Assembly: GCA_020631735.1 (NCBI GenBank)
Contig: CM036179.1
Span: forward strand, 24,047,063 to 24,111,062
Origin: Saccharum officinarum
Lineage: Eukaryota > Streptophyta > Magnoliopsida > Poales > Poaceae
DNA length: 64,000 nt
Direction: 5' to 3'
In this document: in pieces, positions 36,949 to 49,471 of the stretch
How the letters are laid out: each line of letters begins with the position of its first letter
Numbering within the stretch: position 1 is the stretch's first letter
Program-made: the position numbers and the translations under genes
The notes under the pieces: generated by a model
What the model was told of the DNA's origin: nothing
Databases searched by the model: none
What the model saw: the letters and a program-made list of their open reading frames with translations, nothing else

Positions 36949-37857
36949 ATGGCACACACCAGGCAGAAAGCTTGCAAGTCCACTGGAGGTAGAGCTCCCC
37001 GCCATCAGCTTGCTCCATGTACCCATCTGTGACACATGTTTCTTGGAGAGTTTGGGATGCCTACACTCTTATGGAGAGTGCTCAGCCATGTAGGCTATCC
37101 TGATGAAATGGAGCCCTGCTATTTCTGGACAAATGAGCAGTTGGGTGATGGCTTATTGGTTACTGTGGAGGCCATTGTTCGACCCTAAGGTGATGGTTTT
37201 GAGTGGACCAATTGGCGCTATGAGTCAATTGGTAGGACCGCTGAGGAAGCAGCTGACAGGGCAGCTTTTGGAATACTGAGGGACATTATGGATCATTTTC
37301 CTTAGGAGTTGGCAACTGCTATGACTGGAGTCTTTCTAAGGGGCAACCCCCCCCACTGACTCATGGCAGCAGGCCAGAGGAAGATCTCTGGAGATTGGAG
37401 CAGCAGAAGGGCAGAACAGTGATAACCTTGCTATGAGTGCCATGTTCGTAGTGATGAAGGCTTTTGATGGAGTGGAAGGCAGCCTGAGACGTGTGTCTGG
37501 TGCTCTTGGCTAGGCCCACGATGACAGACGTCAGCTTCAGAGGGACCATGATGCTGAGATTAAGAGGCTCAATGTAGAGATGGCTCAGTTGACCCGCCAG
37601 AGGGATCAGGCAACCCAGAGGACCGGAGTCTATGAGGGAGACATACATGCACTGAGAGAGCAGCTTGAGCGTCTGACCACCGCTAACAGGAACGGTGACG
37701 CATGTTGATCCATGTGCTCCACCATAGGAATGAAGCCTGGTCTAAAGAAGATGTTCTAAGAGCTCGATAGGTCGAGCTAGAGCAGTAGTTGGCCAATGCC
37801 GAAGATGACCACCTGCACGAGGAGGTTCACCAGCTACATAACCAGCTCCACCCTTAC
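36949..37857 (+). pseudogene. Accessory ORF of element C with decayed histone H3-like tail
   Basis: ATG at 36949 opens MAHTRQKACKSTGGRAPRHQ, followed by LAPC and, three codons on, a TGA. The frame continues with a domain clearly matching element B (EFGMPTLLWRVLS, FGILRDIMDHFP) through several more stops. Against H3, T3, Q5, A7, K9, S10, T11, G12, G13, A15, P16, R17, Q19, L20 and A21 are kept; R2 is His, K4 is Arg and R8 is Cys. Unlike B it keeps both glycines 12-13. A splice-acceptor-like TTTTGCTACAG lies directly before the ATG. The ORF is cut at about residue 302 (by B numbering) by element D. Confidence 0.8.
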
Positions 37858-39217
37858 TATCGGGTACCAGGATTAGGGGTACCTAAACCGAACGATTAAA
37901 AGGAGCAAACCGCCGAGAAATCTGCGCCCTGAAACCCCCTAAAAAATCATATCAAGGCTCCACCTACACGGATACACCAAGCTCGGCCCGCATGCGTATG
38001 AAGACACCGGGCACCCTCGACTGTGTTCCGACTCACACGAGGCCCGCTCGACGGGAAGTCTCGACCCCAAAAAATCTCCGACTCACACAGCTCGGGGTCG
38101 GGCCGGTCGACCCCCCTCACCCACCTACTTAATGACAAAGCATTCAATGCAACCACTTCCACCTACATGGCTACAGCGCCACCTGCATGGGAGCCGCACC
38201 TATGTCTAATCCTACTTTTCACTGCCCATCTCAGGATAGACGATAAAAAAGCTACCACTATTCACACCACATTGAGCACTATTCTACCGTCGATGCCCCC
38301 TCGAGGCACAAGACGATAACCACCGCGCCCGAGTTTTCTAGAGCTCAGCATTATTCGTTCCTTGTCGACCCCCCTCACCCACCTACTCACTGACAAAGCA
38401 TTCAATGCAATCACTTCCACCTACGTGGCTGCAGCGCCACCAGCATGGGAGCAGCACCCGTGTCTAATCCTACTTTTCACTGCCCATCCCGGGATGGACG
38501 ATAAAAAAGCTGCCACTATTCACACCACGTCGAGCACTATTCTACCATCGATGCCCCCTCGACGCACAAGACGACAACCACCGTGTCCGGGTTTTCTAGA
38601 GCTTAGCATTATTCGTTCCTCGTTGACCCCCTCAGCTACGTCCCGACCGGGTCTCGAGCGCCGCCGATCAACAAAGGAACAACGCCCGCACGTCGACCAC
38701 AGGGGATCGCACGCTCGCCACAGGACCGAGGGTCTTTCACTGTCCCGTCACTGACATCACCATGACACCCCAGGGATGGCTAGCATTCACAGATGCACGT
38801 CGCTACAACAACCTCTATAGCGCCCACCGTGCCTTCACCTCCAAGGCACCGCCTTAGGGTTTTTAGGACACCTCGGCCTCCACTTGACTCTATAAAAGAG
38901 AAGGCAGAGGGTTCTCTAGAAGACAGATGAGACAAATATTTTTCTCCACTTCCGAGATCAACATCTCATGCAACACTCCATTTTACTCTTTTCTTGAGAC
39001 TTAGGACCGGCTCCCTCTCTCATAGCTTATAATCCCTACACAAGCACTTCAGTGCAAGGAAATACAATACTCTCCCCCCCCCGTTGGACGTAGGGCCTTC
39101 TTTGCCTGAACCAGGATAAACCCCCATGTATTCTCTTTGCATCACCATCCGGATTAGGGAGCACGCAGCACAAATTCACTCATCGGCTTAGGGCCCTCCC
39201 GGGTTCGAACATCGACA
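37858..39217 (+). repeat. 5' LTR of element D (1.36 kb)
   Basis: Starts TATCGGGTACC (a worn TGTCGGGTACC), continues AGGATTAGGGGTACCTAAAC and ends AACATCGACA, three bases before the primer site. A 258-bp tandem duplication lies inside. Confidence 0.7.
38106..38621. repeat. 258-bp tandem duplication in LTR D
   Basis: GTCGACCCCCCTCACCCACC recurs at 38106 and 38364 and the start again, as GTTGACCCCCTCA, at 38622. The two full units are about 95% alike by eye. Confidence 0.85.
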
Positions 39218-39219
39218 GT

Positions 39220-39237
39220 TGGCTCACCAGGTAGGGG
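39220..39237 (+). other. Primer binding site of element D
   Basis: TGGCTCACCAGGTAGGGG resembles the TGGCGCGCCAGGTAGGGG site typical of grass Tat-like elements. I do not assign the tRNA. Confidence 0.65.
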
Positions 39238-39508
39238 GACGCTGCGTGCCAGCATCGCTTTCCCGCCATTCTTCCACATGACTGACCCCGAACGTCCACT
39301 TTCGTTGGCCACGGTAATCTGGTTTGGGAGTTTGAAGTTCATGTCCCTGGGCTACGGCTATGACATGTTCCTCCTCCAGCCTAGGCACCCAACTGACCAC
39401 GACCACAAGCTCTCCTAGCCTGGGGGAGCGCTATGCCAGTACCACCATTCTCGTCGGGCTCATGCAGCCAGGCGACGGCGTGCCCAGCGTAGCCACCACC
39501 ATCGCCTC

Positions 39509-40629
39509 ATGGAGAGTGATGGTGTGCCCCATTCTGGCGCTCCTCAGCCATCCACCGACGCAAAATCTCTCATTGAGGACCTGCGTAGGATGAGCTTGGC
39601 TGCGAATAAGATGACGGTGGGGCATCCCATCATCCCATTGTCCAGCGCGGCGCCGCGTCCACCCGGATCAGGATCGGTTTCCCTGGTGGTAGGGACAAAG
39701 CCACCGTGGACATTCTCATATGGGATGAACATGGCTGCCCAGGGGTATGCTTCCTTCATAAGCACCAACATGGGCATTTACGAGGAGCTCCCTAGACACC
39801 ATCTACATTCTGCCCTTGACCTCGTGGCATCCACGCCAGCTTCTGAGTACCTGGACTCTACGGAAACCCCTGGTATGGATTTCCGTGCGATCGTCTCCCG
39901 CCGCTATGACTCCATGAACCGACGACCCCGCATGCATCCGTCATACTACTACTTCGGCGCTCCTAACTCCGACTCTACCGATGAAAGCTATGATCCGACT
40001 CACGAGTGCTTCCATATTGATGGGACTATCGCGTCAGATTCGGAAGCAGAGGCGGCTGCTGGAGGGGAGAATGCCACATCATCTCACACCGTGCTCCCTA
40101 GTGCACAGGACAAATCCCAACTCCTTGAAGTAGACCAGGGAGCGCAACTCGTGCAGATTCAAGAACTGCATACCAAGCTCGATGAGGAATGAGAGCGCTT
40201 GCGCCTACTTCAATAGACACTTGAGCGGGAGCGCACAACACGTGCACGTGGCGGAGGAGCTCGAGAGAGAGCTCGTGATGTCAATCATCACATCATCGAG
40301 GACTTGGCGGGCGAACCACCAGTCTTCAACCGAGTCAGCCAGAACGTTGTCACCGTCGCCATGCTTCTCCGTAATATGCTTGAGCCATCTACACCCGAGG
40401 CCCATCGGGCCCGCGATGAGATTCGAGGTCTCCTCGAGACTGTGGCCATGCAGCAAGCCGAGAGTTCCACGTCGAGGCGCTGCGGGCTTGCCTTGGAGCA
40501 TCCTGTGGAGCCCTCCCGACACGAGAAAGAGGCCTCGGTTCATCCCAAGCCCGCACCTCAAGGGAACAAGGCAGCCTCTGTCCGTGAGCATGTCGTCGAC
40601 AACCATGAGCCCCGAGACGCCCGTGACGA
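39509..40629 (+). pseudogene. gag-region ORF of element D, broken and truncated
   Basis: One frame runs from ATG 39509 with TGA at 40190 and a TAG shortly after, and is cut by element B at 40629. It ends in a conserved stretch (RARDVNHHIIEDL, PPVFNRVSQNV, LLETVAMQQAESS) characteristic of the N-terminal gag region of grass Tat/RIRE2-like elements. An acidic, Ser-rich middle precedes it. Upstream coding in the same frame from 39278 is possible but contains a stop. No zinc knuckle is reached. Confidence 0.6.
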
Positions 40630-43600
40630 TGTAACGGATCAACGTAATTATACGAGATTAAGTAAGCCAATCTCCCACCGAGGCGGTTAATTTAACAAAC
40701 TTAAACCCGTATAACTCGAGATTCCGTGAAATCACGAAGGATTTCAAACCAACCAACATACAACCAAGATCGTACTGATTTAGCAGCCACAGTTCACACG
40801 ATACATGAAGTCGACCATAAGGTAAAATACATCGGAGTTCAGAAATAAAAGTTATTACAACATAGTTCAACATAAAGTAGCGGAAGCAAATAGTTTTACG
40901 CACACACCCTTAGTTCAATTACAGTGCCAGTAGATAGCCATGGTCCACAAAAGCAGTAGATAAGACAAACGGAACGACCTCTGCCCAAGGTCCTAGTTGT
41001 CACCCATCGCCGGATACAGACAGTTGGAGCAGTACCCGTAGTACATCTGACCATCTGCAACAACAATGGGAACAACGCCCTGAGTACGAGAATGTACTCA
41101 GCTAGACTTACCCGTCATAAACCAGAAACAACATGACACCAAGGAGCATGCAAGGCTTTATATAGTGTACTGGCTTGACTCATTTGCGAAAGGCATAAGT
41201 TATTAGGAATAACTAATAATAAGTACTTTTAGCATCATTTTATGATAACCTATTCATGCTAGGTAAGCACCTATTACTAAAACAATCACTTGATTAACCA
41301 TTAGCATCAAAGGTTACTATCTCATGTTTAGCATATTCAACCTTATCCACATAACCAACAGTGTTCCATCGTTAACACTACGATGCCGTAGCTCGAGTCA
41401 AGTGCTCACTAACCGGGAGCGACGGCGATTCGAATCGAATTCCTATCCAGCTGGAGATTTATTCCTCACACAAACCATGCTTCCCCCGTCAGGGTCGCGT
41501 AGATCACCAATGACACTTTCCAAGAAGCCGCGGGATAACAATCATGGATCGCACTACCCAGGGACCGCCCGACTGCCAGGACGCACCTTGGGCTTACTCT
41601 TCGCGTCCCCGTACACTCCCTTCAACACCAGTCTGCCAACCCGAGTTTATCCCGGCTCGAAAAGTGTCGCTAGCTTCGCGGTCGAAAGGTACTTTATTCG
41701 GCCAGCTAAATGTGAGGCATGCGTTCAACATGACAAGAGGGACGAGCAACGATCGGTCCTTAATCGACACAGACAGAAAACTAACAGCACCCCAGAACCC
41801 TGTCTGGTTGCCTCCAACTTTTCCGTCCGGTCTCCAATTATTCACCAACACTTGGTTACTTATCAAGATTCACAAATACTGCTAACCATAGCCAGGTATT
41901 CACCTATAACTCGCAGGTGACAGGAAATCACCTGGCTTCTACCGATCTAAGCATGGCTAAGCGATTTACTCGATCCTGAACTAATAAGGTAACATTATTC
42001 TGGTGGACAAGGATAGTAATGCAACAACGGTTTCACTCAACTCCTATAACTTTAATGCAACAATATATAACTATAAATCAGGTAAGTAAGAATAGCTTTT
42101 ATAAAATAGGAGACTTATAATGCTCCGGGGCTTGCCTCTTTCGAACGAGCTAGGATGGTGGTCGACGCACTCTGGCAGCTCCTCGCTTGGCTCTTCCTCC
42201 TCGGGCACCTCCTGTGCCTGGGGCTCCTGCTGGTCCGTCCAAGCCTGCTCCTCCGGTACTGCTGCCTGCGAGTCCTCCTGCGATCCTGTATGATGCAAGT
42301 GCATAAGGGCATGTGAATGATGCATCGTAATATGATGGAATGATGAAGTGACATGAGATGCAGACGAGCACATGGAATGAGCAGTTAGTGCAAAACTTCA
42401 TCTTCTACAAGGTAGTCCATGTCATCCAAGAACATGTATCCCAAGGTTTACTAAATTTGATTATACTAATTATCGTACACCTGACACAAGCAAGTAACCT
42501 TAATTAACCAAACCTTACCACCCTAACTCACTCACAACATCAGCAAGACCTAGTGATGCTTCAAAGATACACCAAACATATTTTATTCTTCTTAATTTCT
42601 CATAAAGAATAATCATTTATTCCTTATTTAACTAGGGTTGTACTGCAACACCTATCTCTGGTGTAGATAAAAATCTACAAAAATTACAGTAGAGTATTCT
42701 TACCCTAACTAAGCTATCATTAAATTTTCAAGGTAAATGGAACTGTAAAACTACTTATACAAAATAAACAAGTTAAGGCTTAAATGTGAGCATGAAATTG
42801 TTTTATACTAGGAAAAGTATCAAACAACAGATTCCCCATTTTTCCTAGGTTTCCAACAGTAAACTAATATGCTACAAAAATTTTCATAAGCATGTTATAT
42901 ACAAATATTGCTTTCTACTAAAAATAACAAATATTAACAAATAAAGGCATTTGAACTACACTTCAAAAATTTCCCACAGAACATGCTTCACTAGCATTTT
43001 TCCTAGAAAGTATATCACTAAAGAAGATTAATTCAACAAGAATCACATTTTTCTCTTTATTAGTTTATTTACTACAATTTTTCTAAGATAACAGCATATA
43101 TAACAATTAAATAGAAATGTACAGTAAAGTGTCACAAAAATAACATGGGATATTTTTAAACTGTAGATCTATTCACAAGGAACATTTTAAAATTTATTTC
43201 CTGATTTTTGGAGCTATAATTATTGAGATAGAATTTTTGGAAGCTTTTTTCAGATTTTCTGGAAATTCATTTCTTTAAAACGAAATTCAAAACCGGACTT
43301 AAATGCTACGCGCACCCCGCTGTGACACCCGAGACTGAAACACTGCGACAGACAGGCGGGGCCCATGCGCCAGACGGGCCCACCCGTCAGCCGGTGCCGG
43401 TCAGAGGCGGCGCGGACGGCCGTGATCTCGCCGCCGGCGAGTCCTCCGGCGACGGGGAGGGCACCAATGTGACCCTCTCAACGACGCGAACTCAGTGGTA
43501 CCTAGTGGGTGGCCAGACGAGCTCGGCATAGAGCTCGCCGGCGAGCATGGCGGCTCGGCGGCACGGGACGCCGTCGGCCGGCCAGCTCCGACCGAGATAG

Positions 43601-44642
43601 GCCGTGCGGTGAGGTCGGTGAGATTCGCGATGCAAGCGCGGTGCTCGTGCGCTCGAGAAAAGGGCGAGAAATGGTGCGGAGGGGTGCGGTCCACGGAGCG
43701 GGTTACTCCGGTGAGCTTGGCCGGAACTCCGGCGAGGCATTACCGCGGGTGGAGGCCGAATCAGCGCGGGCCGAGGCGAGCACCGGGTGCGCGATGACGA
43801 AGACGGAGGCGGATGCGGTGAGCCGGAGCGGAGGCTAGGGCGGTGGCGGAGCTCGGGAGTCGGCAATGGCGAAGGCGGAGCTCTGCGGCTGCTGCTGCGG
43901 GCGAGAATGGAGGGAGCAGCGAGGCGGACGAGCGCGCGGAGGGGGAGTAGGCGAGCGCGGACGTTGCGGGGGCCACAGGGCGCGTGTCGCTCGGCTCGAC
44001 GGCGTACGGACACGCGGCGGCCGAACGCTGCCGCGGCGCCACGACGCCATGCGCGGGCGCGCGCGCGCGCGGGCGAGCGGGAGGGGACGACGCGGACACG
44101 GGCCGGGCCGGCTTTGGCCGTGGGCCGAGAAGTGAGGGCGAAGCCCAGTAACGAAATTTCGATTTTTCTTTTTCCAAATATTTTCCAGATTTTACATTTC
44201 TGTTTGAAATTCAAATTTGAGGATGAAAACGAGGTTTTCAGAAATTTGTCCCAAAACAAAAGTTGTTCAAAATTTTATTCTCTACAACTTTCATATAGAA
44301 CATTTTTCCAAATTCCCAATAGATTTTAAATTTGAGATTTAAAGCTAATTTAAAAATCAAACTCATTTATTTAGAAAAATTTTTAAAACAGAATTTGAGG
44401 AGAATTTGAATCCAAATTTTTGCTCCAATAATCAAGTTGGTTTATTCTAAATTATTTAAAATTGCTACTTCTAAAAAGTACACCAACTTTTTAACATTCA
44501 TTTTAAATTTAGGGTTTCCATTTTATTGCTTTTCAAGTTATATTTGAAAAGGGCTACAAATCACAAAATGTTAAACATGCAATGATGTTGAATGCTTATG
44601 CTTTGAAATGATGATGCATGCTTAACACCCAGGGGTGTTACA
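40630..44642 (-). repeat. 3' LTR of element B
   Basis: On the plus strand it runs TGTAACGGATC...CAGGGGTGTTACA; on the element's strand TGTAACACCC...GATCCGTTACA. 4,013 bp. The GC-rich part (43320-44150) is U3-like and carries many chance open frames. Confidence 0.93.
41157..41164 (-). promoter_or_regulatory. TATA box in 3' LTR of B
   Basis: The minus strand reads GTACACTATATAAAGCC; identical to the site in the 5' LTR at 51833. Confidence 0.45.
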
Positions 44643-44655
44643 GCCCTCCCCCCTT
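44643..44655 (-). other. Polypurine tract of element B, overlapping the pol stop codon
   Basis: The minus strand reads AAGGGGGGAGGGC directly before the 3' LTR. Its first A residues belong to the TAA that ends gag-pol, so the coding region runs right up to the priming site. Confidence 0.85.
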
Positions 44656-47600
44656 ATAAGAATCTCGTCCCGAGATTTTGAGTTACGAACCATTTATCGT
44701 AAAAATCTTTATAAGCAGTTTGAAGGTATTCTCCCGTTTCCCAAGAAGCATTGCTCTCGTCATGGTGACTCCATTGAACCTTGTAGGTTGTGACCACTTT
44801 GTTCCGAGTGACTCGGTCCTTGGTATCCAGGACTCGGACTGGTTGCTCGCGATATTCCAAATCTGTCTTGATCCGAATACCCTGAGGTTGTATTCTCTCC
44901 TCTGGAACACGTAGACACTTCTTCAATTGGGATACGTGGAAGACGGGAAAGATCGAACTCATCTCTTCTGGTAGCTGTAACTTATATGCTACGGGGCCCT
45001 TTTTCTCCAAAATCTGGTATGGCCCTATATATCTAGCAGACAGTTTCTTCTTGATTCCAAACCGTTTCTTCTTCATTGGGGTAACCTTTAAATAGACATA
45101 GTCACCTACTTGGAATTCCAATGGTCTTCTTCTCTTATCCGCATAACTCTTCTGACGAGACTGCGCTGCTTGCATGTTTTGTTGAATAACACGGACCTTC
45201 TTCTCTGCCTCATCTACAAAATCAATTCCGTAAAACCTTCTTTCTCCGGGCTCTACCCAATTTAACGGTGTTCTGCACTTCCGGCCATACAAAGCTTCAA
45301 ATGGTGCCATCTTGATACTCTCTTGGTAACTGTTATTATAAGCAAACTCTGCCAACGGTAACCAGGATTCCCATGAACCTCTGGATGATAACACACAAGC
45401 TCTAAGCATATCTTCCAGTACTGCATTAACTCTTTCTGTCTGCCCATCAGTCTGTGGGTGGTAAGCCGTGCTACGAATCAAACTAGTGCCCAAACCTTGA
45501 TGAAGATGTTCCCAAAAGTGAGAGGTAAACTGTGAACCACGATCAGACACTATTGTTTTTGGTATTCCATGCAATCGGACAATCTCAGCAATATACTTTT
45601 CTGCATATTGAGGTGGTCGGAAACTTGTTTTGACTGGCAGAAAGTGAGCTGACTTGGTAAGGCGATCGACTATTACCCAAATGGAATCATGGCCTTTCTG
45701 TGTGGTGGGGAGACCAGTAATAAAGTCCATACTTATATCATCCCACTTCCAATCGGGTACCGACAAAGGTTGTAGAAGTCCTGCAGGTCTCATGTGAAGA
45801 GCTTTAACTCTACAACACATGTCGCATCGAGCAACGTATGCTGCAATCTCCTTTTTCATCTTAGTCCACCAATAACGGGGTCGTAAATCTTGGTACATCT
45901 TGCTACTTCCGGGGTGAATAGATAGCTTAGAACGATGGGCCTCATCCATCAACTTGTTTTTGAGCTCTCTATCCTTAGGTACTACCAGTCGATCCTTGAA
46001 CCATAACACTCCTTGTTCATCCAAGCGAAAGTGTTTGGTGGGTTCTCTCTGTATCTTTTCTTTGATATGAAAGATTCCCTTATCTGTTTTCTGACCATCA
46101 ATGATCTGGCTTTCTAGAGTGCAACTGATCTGAATATTATGCAACACAGCTGGATGTAACAAATTGAACCCTTCTTCAAACAACGGTCGCACATCAATTG
46201 CATGAGATTTTCTGCTCAGTGCATCTGCTACTACATTAGCCTTTCCAGGGTGATAGTGCACGTTCAGATTGTAGTCCTTTATCAACTCTAACCATCTCCT
46301 CTGTCGCATGTTCAACTCAGATTGGGTAAAGATGTATTTGAGACTCTTATGATCCGTGAAGATATTACACACATTACCCAACAGGTAGTGCCTCCAAATC
46401 TTCAGAGCATGCACCACTGCTGCAAGCTCTAAATCATGTGTAGGATAGTTAACTTCATGTTTCCTCAGCTGTCGTGACGCGTAAGCAATGACTCTTCCAT
46501 TTTGCATCAGCACACATCCTAACCCACTCTTGGATGCGTCACAGAAAACGTCAAACGGCTTTTCTATGTCTGGTTGGGCCAGAACAGGAGCAGTGGTCAA
46601 CAACTTCCGCAAAGTACAGAAAGCTGCTTCGCACTCCTCTGTCCATACAAACTTGTGATCCTTCTGTAACAGGCTTGTCATTGGTTTGGCAATCTTCGAG
46701 AATTCTGGTATGAAGCGACGGTAGTAACCGGCTAAACCAAGGAAACTGCGAACTTCGTGAACTGAAGTTGGTGACTTCCAGTCCATAACCTCTTGTACTT
46801 TACTAGGGTCTACAGAAATACCATTTTCAGACAACACATGGCCGAGAAAAGGAACTGTCCTGAGCCAGAACTCACACTTGCTGAACTTAGCATACAGTCG
46901 GTGTTCTCTGAGTCTAGTCAAGACTATCCTGAGGTGTTCTGCGTGTTCTTCTTCATTTTCTGAGTATATTAGTATGTCATCAATGAACACTATCACAAAC
47001 TTGTCCAATTCGGGCATGAAAACCGAATTCATCAGGTACATGAAGTATGCAGGAGCATTTGTCAGTCCGAAAGACATGACGAGATACTCGTACAAACCAT
47101 ACCTGGTCGAGAATGCAGTCTTAGGCACATCTTGCGGCCTAATCTTTATCTGATGGTACCCTGATCTCAAATCTATCTTAGAGAACACTTTGGCTTTAGA
47201 CAATTGGTCAAACAAGATATCAATCCGAGGAAGAGGATACTTGTTTTTAATTGTCACTGCATTCAATGGCCGATAGTCCACGCACATGCGTAAGGAGTTA
47301 TCCTTCTTCTTTTTCACAAACAGAGCGGGGCATCCCCATTCGGACGAGCTGGGACGAATCAACCCTTTCTTTAGCAAGTCCTGAAGTTGTTTCTTCAATT
47401 CTGCCAACTCATTGGGAGGCATCCGATAAGGCCTTCTCGAGATCGGTGCTGTTCCTGGAATTAACTCAATGGCAAACTCGACATCTCGGTCTGGCGGCAG
47501 TCCAGGTAACTCCTCTGGAAACACATCTGGAAACTCACAGACCACTGGAATCTGGGCTAGCAGAGTAGTTTGGACCGCACAAGATGTGCTAGCTAGGTCT

Positions 47601-48844
47601 ACCCTCCTAGGTAGGACCACTCGAAAGGTGCCTTCCCCATTGGGTTCCTTAAGAGAGATACTCCTTCCTCCAACATCAATTACAACTCTCATGCGATTCA
47701 TCCAGTTCATACCCATGATCACATCCAAAACTAACCCTGGCATGACTATCAGATTAAGCTTATATTGCCGGTTTGCTATGTTTAGGGTTACTCCCTGAAC
47801 TATCTGATTAGTCAACAGATCAGCCCCAGCTGAACTAATTTTATATGCACATTCCAATTCAACTATCTTTTGCTCATGCCTTTTAACAAATGCTTGACTT
47901 ACAAAGGAATGAGATGATCCGGAATCAAACAAGACTACTGCAGGATGATTGTTGATAGAAAACATACCAGCTGTTACCGGTTCTCCTTCAGGGATATCCT
48001 CCACAGTGGTGTGGTGCACACGGGCTTGATACTGCGTTTGTTGTTTCTTAGGATAGGGACAATACTTTGCAAAGTGCCCAGGTTGGTTGCAGTTGAAGCA
48101 CGGTCCCTTCACTTGAGCCACGGTTCCCGATGAACTGCCTTGTCCTGTCTTTGTTTGAGGTAATGCCATCTTGAACGGCTTCTGGTTTCTCTGGGGAGGC
48201 TGAGCATTCTGATTCTTCCGTTGCGGTGGCCTAAACCTTGCACCGGGAACGGGCGATCGATAAGCCGGGCGATTGGTCACTGGGGCCCTGGACTGAGATG
48301 AACCCGACTCAAAAGCTCTCTTACGGATCTTGGAAGCGGCATAAACATTGTTGTTCTTCTCTTGCTTCAGACAATCACTAACGAAGTCATTGAAATTAGT
48401 TCTCATGTTTGTACCCACGTGTTTCATCATCTTGGGACTCAGGCCTCTCTTGAAACTAGCTATCTTCTTGGCTTCAGTATTCACCATATCCGGGGCATAA
48501 CGGCTCAGGTTATTGAATGCATGCAGATATTGAGTCACAGTCTTCGTGCCTTGATTTAACGCCAGAAATTCTCCAAGCTTCATCTCGGTCAGACCTGGTG
48601 GAATGTATGTTCCACGGAAAGCATCAGTGAACTCCCTCCAAGTGATATGGGCGTGGGGAGCAAAAGTGGTGCGGTGATGCTTCCACCACATTCCTGCCGG
48701 ACCTTGGAGCTGATGAGCTGCGTACTCAGTCTTCAACACTTCAGTCATCCTCAGAACACGAAACTTGTCTTCCATCGTATTAATCCACTCTTCTGCATCT
48801 AAAGGTTCTGCGGCTTCCTTGAAGATCGGTGGACGAGTATCCAT
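44654..48844 (-). CDS. gag-pol polyprotein of element B (1,396 residues in the open frame)
   Basis: Encodes the virus-like particle and replication enzymes of the element. Domains by residue: retrotransposon gag core (about 30-160); CCHC knuckle [14 protein letters not shown] (249-262); aspartic protease with DSG (307-309); reverse transcriptase with SFGLTNAP (591-598) and FIDD (620-623); RNase H with Asp769, Glu806 and Asp831; integrase with an HHCC finger (His970, His977, Cys1007, Cys1010) and the DDE triad Asp1040, Asp1101, Glu1137 (35 residues between the last two); GPY-like segment (YIGPY near 1272); chromodomain (about 1325-1385). In the chromodomain, [13 protein letters not shown] aligns with the HP1 core but has His where HP1 has the second cage aromatic. 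The true N-terminus is upstream at 49104 in another frame. All catalytic residues I could check are present. Confidence 0.95.
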   Translation of the reverse strand: MDTRPPIFKEAAEPLDAEEWINTMEDKFRVLRMTEVLKTEYAAHQLQGPAGMWWKHHRTTFAPHAHITWREFTDAFRGTYIPPGLTEMKLGEFLALNQGTKTVTQYLHAFNNLSRYAPDMVNTEAKKIASFKRGLSPKMMKHVGTNMRTNFNDFVSDCLKQEKNNNVYAASKIRKRAFESGSSQSRAPVTNRPAYRSPVPGARFRPPQRKNQNAQPPQRNQKPFKMALPQTKTGQGSSSGTVAQVKGPCFNCNQPGHFAKYCPYPKKQQTQYQARVHHTTVEDIPEGEPVTAGMFSINNHPAVVLFDSGSSHSFVSQAFVKRHEQKIVELECAYKISSAGADLLTNQIVQGVTLNIANRQYKLNLIVMPGLVLDVIMGMNWMNRMRVVIDVGGRSISLKEPNGEGTFRVVLPRRVDLASTSCAVQTTLLAQIPVVCEFPDVFPEELPGLPPDRDVEFAIELIPGTAPISRRPYRMPPNELAELKKQLQDLLKKGLIRPSSSEWGCPALFVKKKKDNSLRMCVDYRPLNAVTIKNKYPLPRIDILFDQLSKAKVFSKIDLRSGYHQIKIRPQDVPKTAFSTRYGLYEYLVMSFGLTNAPAYFMYLMNSVFMPELDKFVIVFIDDILIYSENEEEHAEHLRIVLTRLREHRLYAKFSKCEFWLRTVPFLGHVLSENGISVDPSKVQEVMDWKSPTSVHEVRSFLGLAGYYRRFIPEFSKIAKPMTSLLQKDHKFVWTEECEAAFCTLRKLLTTAPVLAQPDIEKPFDVFCDASKSGLGCVLMQNGRVIAYASRQLRKHEVNYPTHDLELAAVVHALKIWRHYLLGNVCNIFTDHKSLKYIFTQSELNMRQRRWLELIKDYNLNVHYHPGKANVVADALSRKSHAIDVRPLFEEGFNLLHPAVLHNIQISCTLESQIIDGQKTDKGIFHIKEKIQREPTKHFRLDEQGVLWFKDRLVVPKDRELKNKLMDEAHRSKLSIHPGSSKMYQDLRPRYWWTKMKKEIAAYVARCDMCCRVKALHMRPAGLLQPLSVPDWKWDDISMDFITGLPTTQKGHDSIWVIVDRLTKSAHFLPVKTSFRPPQYAEKYIAEIVRLHGIPKTIVSDRGSQFTSHFWEHLHQGLGTSLIRSTAYHPQTDGQTERVNAVLEDMLRACVLSSRGSWESWLPLAEFAYNNSYQESIKMAPFEALYGRKCRTPLNWVEPGERRFYGIDFVDEAEKKVRVIQQNMQAAQSRQKSYADKRRRPLEFQVGDYVYLKVTPMKKKRFGIKKKLSARYIGPYQILEKKGPVAYKLQLPEEMSSIFPVFHVSQLKKCLRVPEERIQPQGIRIKTDLEYREQPVRVLDTKDRVTRNKVVTTYKVQWSHHDESNASWETGEYLQTAYKDFYDKWFVTQNLGTRFL

Positions 48845-48891
48845 GAAGTCCTTAAAACTGCTGTATTGGTTTGCTTCGTGGCCACCCTGGT

Positions 48892-49104
48892 TTATCCCCG
48901 ACGGGTATTATCTGCGATACTGCGCAGCGCAGCTTCCATATTCTGTTGCATACTTTCCATATTGCGTTGGCTTCCCAGGAATTGGGCGAAAAACTGTTCT
49001 GCCGTGTAGGGTGGAGGAGGCGGTGGTGGATCACGGTCATCATTAGCAGCTGCACTGCCACCAGCCTCGGCGGCACCATACACGGTACGGCGAGTGTTCG
49101 GCAT
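48892..49104 (-). CDS. N-terminal part of Gag of element B, separated by a one-base frame break
   Basis: [16 protein letters not shown] opens the likely Gag start, with a Pro run and [11 protein letters not shown] as in other plant chromoviral Gags (compare the PPPPPP and IEQLLAVQTQF of element A). The frame meets TAA at 48892-48894 while the next frame continues smoothly into gag-pol, so one base has been lost or gained around the CCCC run at 48896-48899. This may be a real mutation or a consensus error. The ATG follows CTGAAACATGCAG, a splice-acceptor-like context. Confidence 0.7.
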   Translation of the reverse strand: MPNTRRTVYGAAEAGGSAAANDDRDPPPPPPPYTAEQFFAQFLGSQRNMESMQQNMEAALRSIADNTRRG

Positions 49105-49471
49105 CTGCATGTTTCAGCAACAGTAATTATTAGGTGATGTTGTAGAAATTGCAACCGAATGAAAAATTATGCCGAACTGAATTCACTGGAGAGAACAAAT
49201 TCATACAATAAAACAGGGGCACAATAAGTCATTCCAATTAACACAACATCACTAATTATATTACTTAAAGCACACACATCGCGTCCATTACAACCAAGTT
49301 GCCAGCATACATACACTGGACTTTTGACGTTCGGATATCGTCACAAACACATCCAAGCTTTCCAACATTACATCAAGCTCTAGTCTTTCTACTCATTATT
49401 ACATGCTCAAGTGCCAACAACGCAAAAGATCATGCAAGCGGGACCTAGTAGCTAGCGCAACAACTACTAGC
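49105..49471 (-). other. Spacer between accessory ORF and gag of element B
   Basis: 367 bases without coding sense, ending in the acceptor-like sequence before gag. Confidence 0.5.

Larger units (their letters stand above)
32940..37857 (+). mobile_element. Element C: decayed relative of element B, truncated at both ends
   Basis: Plus-strand LTR sequence, degenerate primer site, leader and accessory ORF align by eye, block by block, with the same parts of element B read on the minus strand (for example GTGCCAGTGGTCATATCC and GGACTCTAGGTGGCTTATTT in the leader). It is broken at 37857 by element D. The left border is approximate. Confidence 0.8.
37858..40629 (+). mobile_element. Element D: Tat-like Ty3/gypsy element, 5' part only
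   Basis: LTR, primer site and gag-like ORF, inserted into the accessory ORF of C and itself interrupted by element B at 40630. The rest of D is not in the window and should lie beyond the right LTR of B, where the assembly has a gap. Confidence 0.75.

Noticed and set aside
41324..41920. 198-residue open frame repeated at about 52151-52651
   Set aside because: It lies antisense within the LTRs of element B and has no recognisable domain.
43492..44259. Arg/Ala/Pro-rich open frames in both LTRs of element B (also 54174-54943)
   Set aside because: Very GC-rich LTR sequence keeps several frames open at once on both strands; no domain, and the two LTR copies differ by frame-breaking indels.
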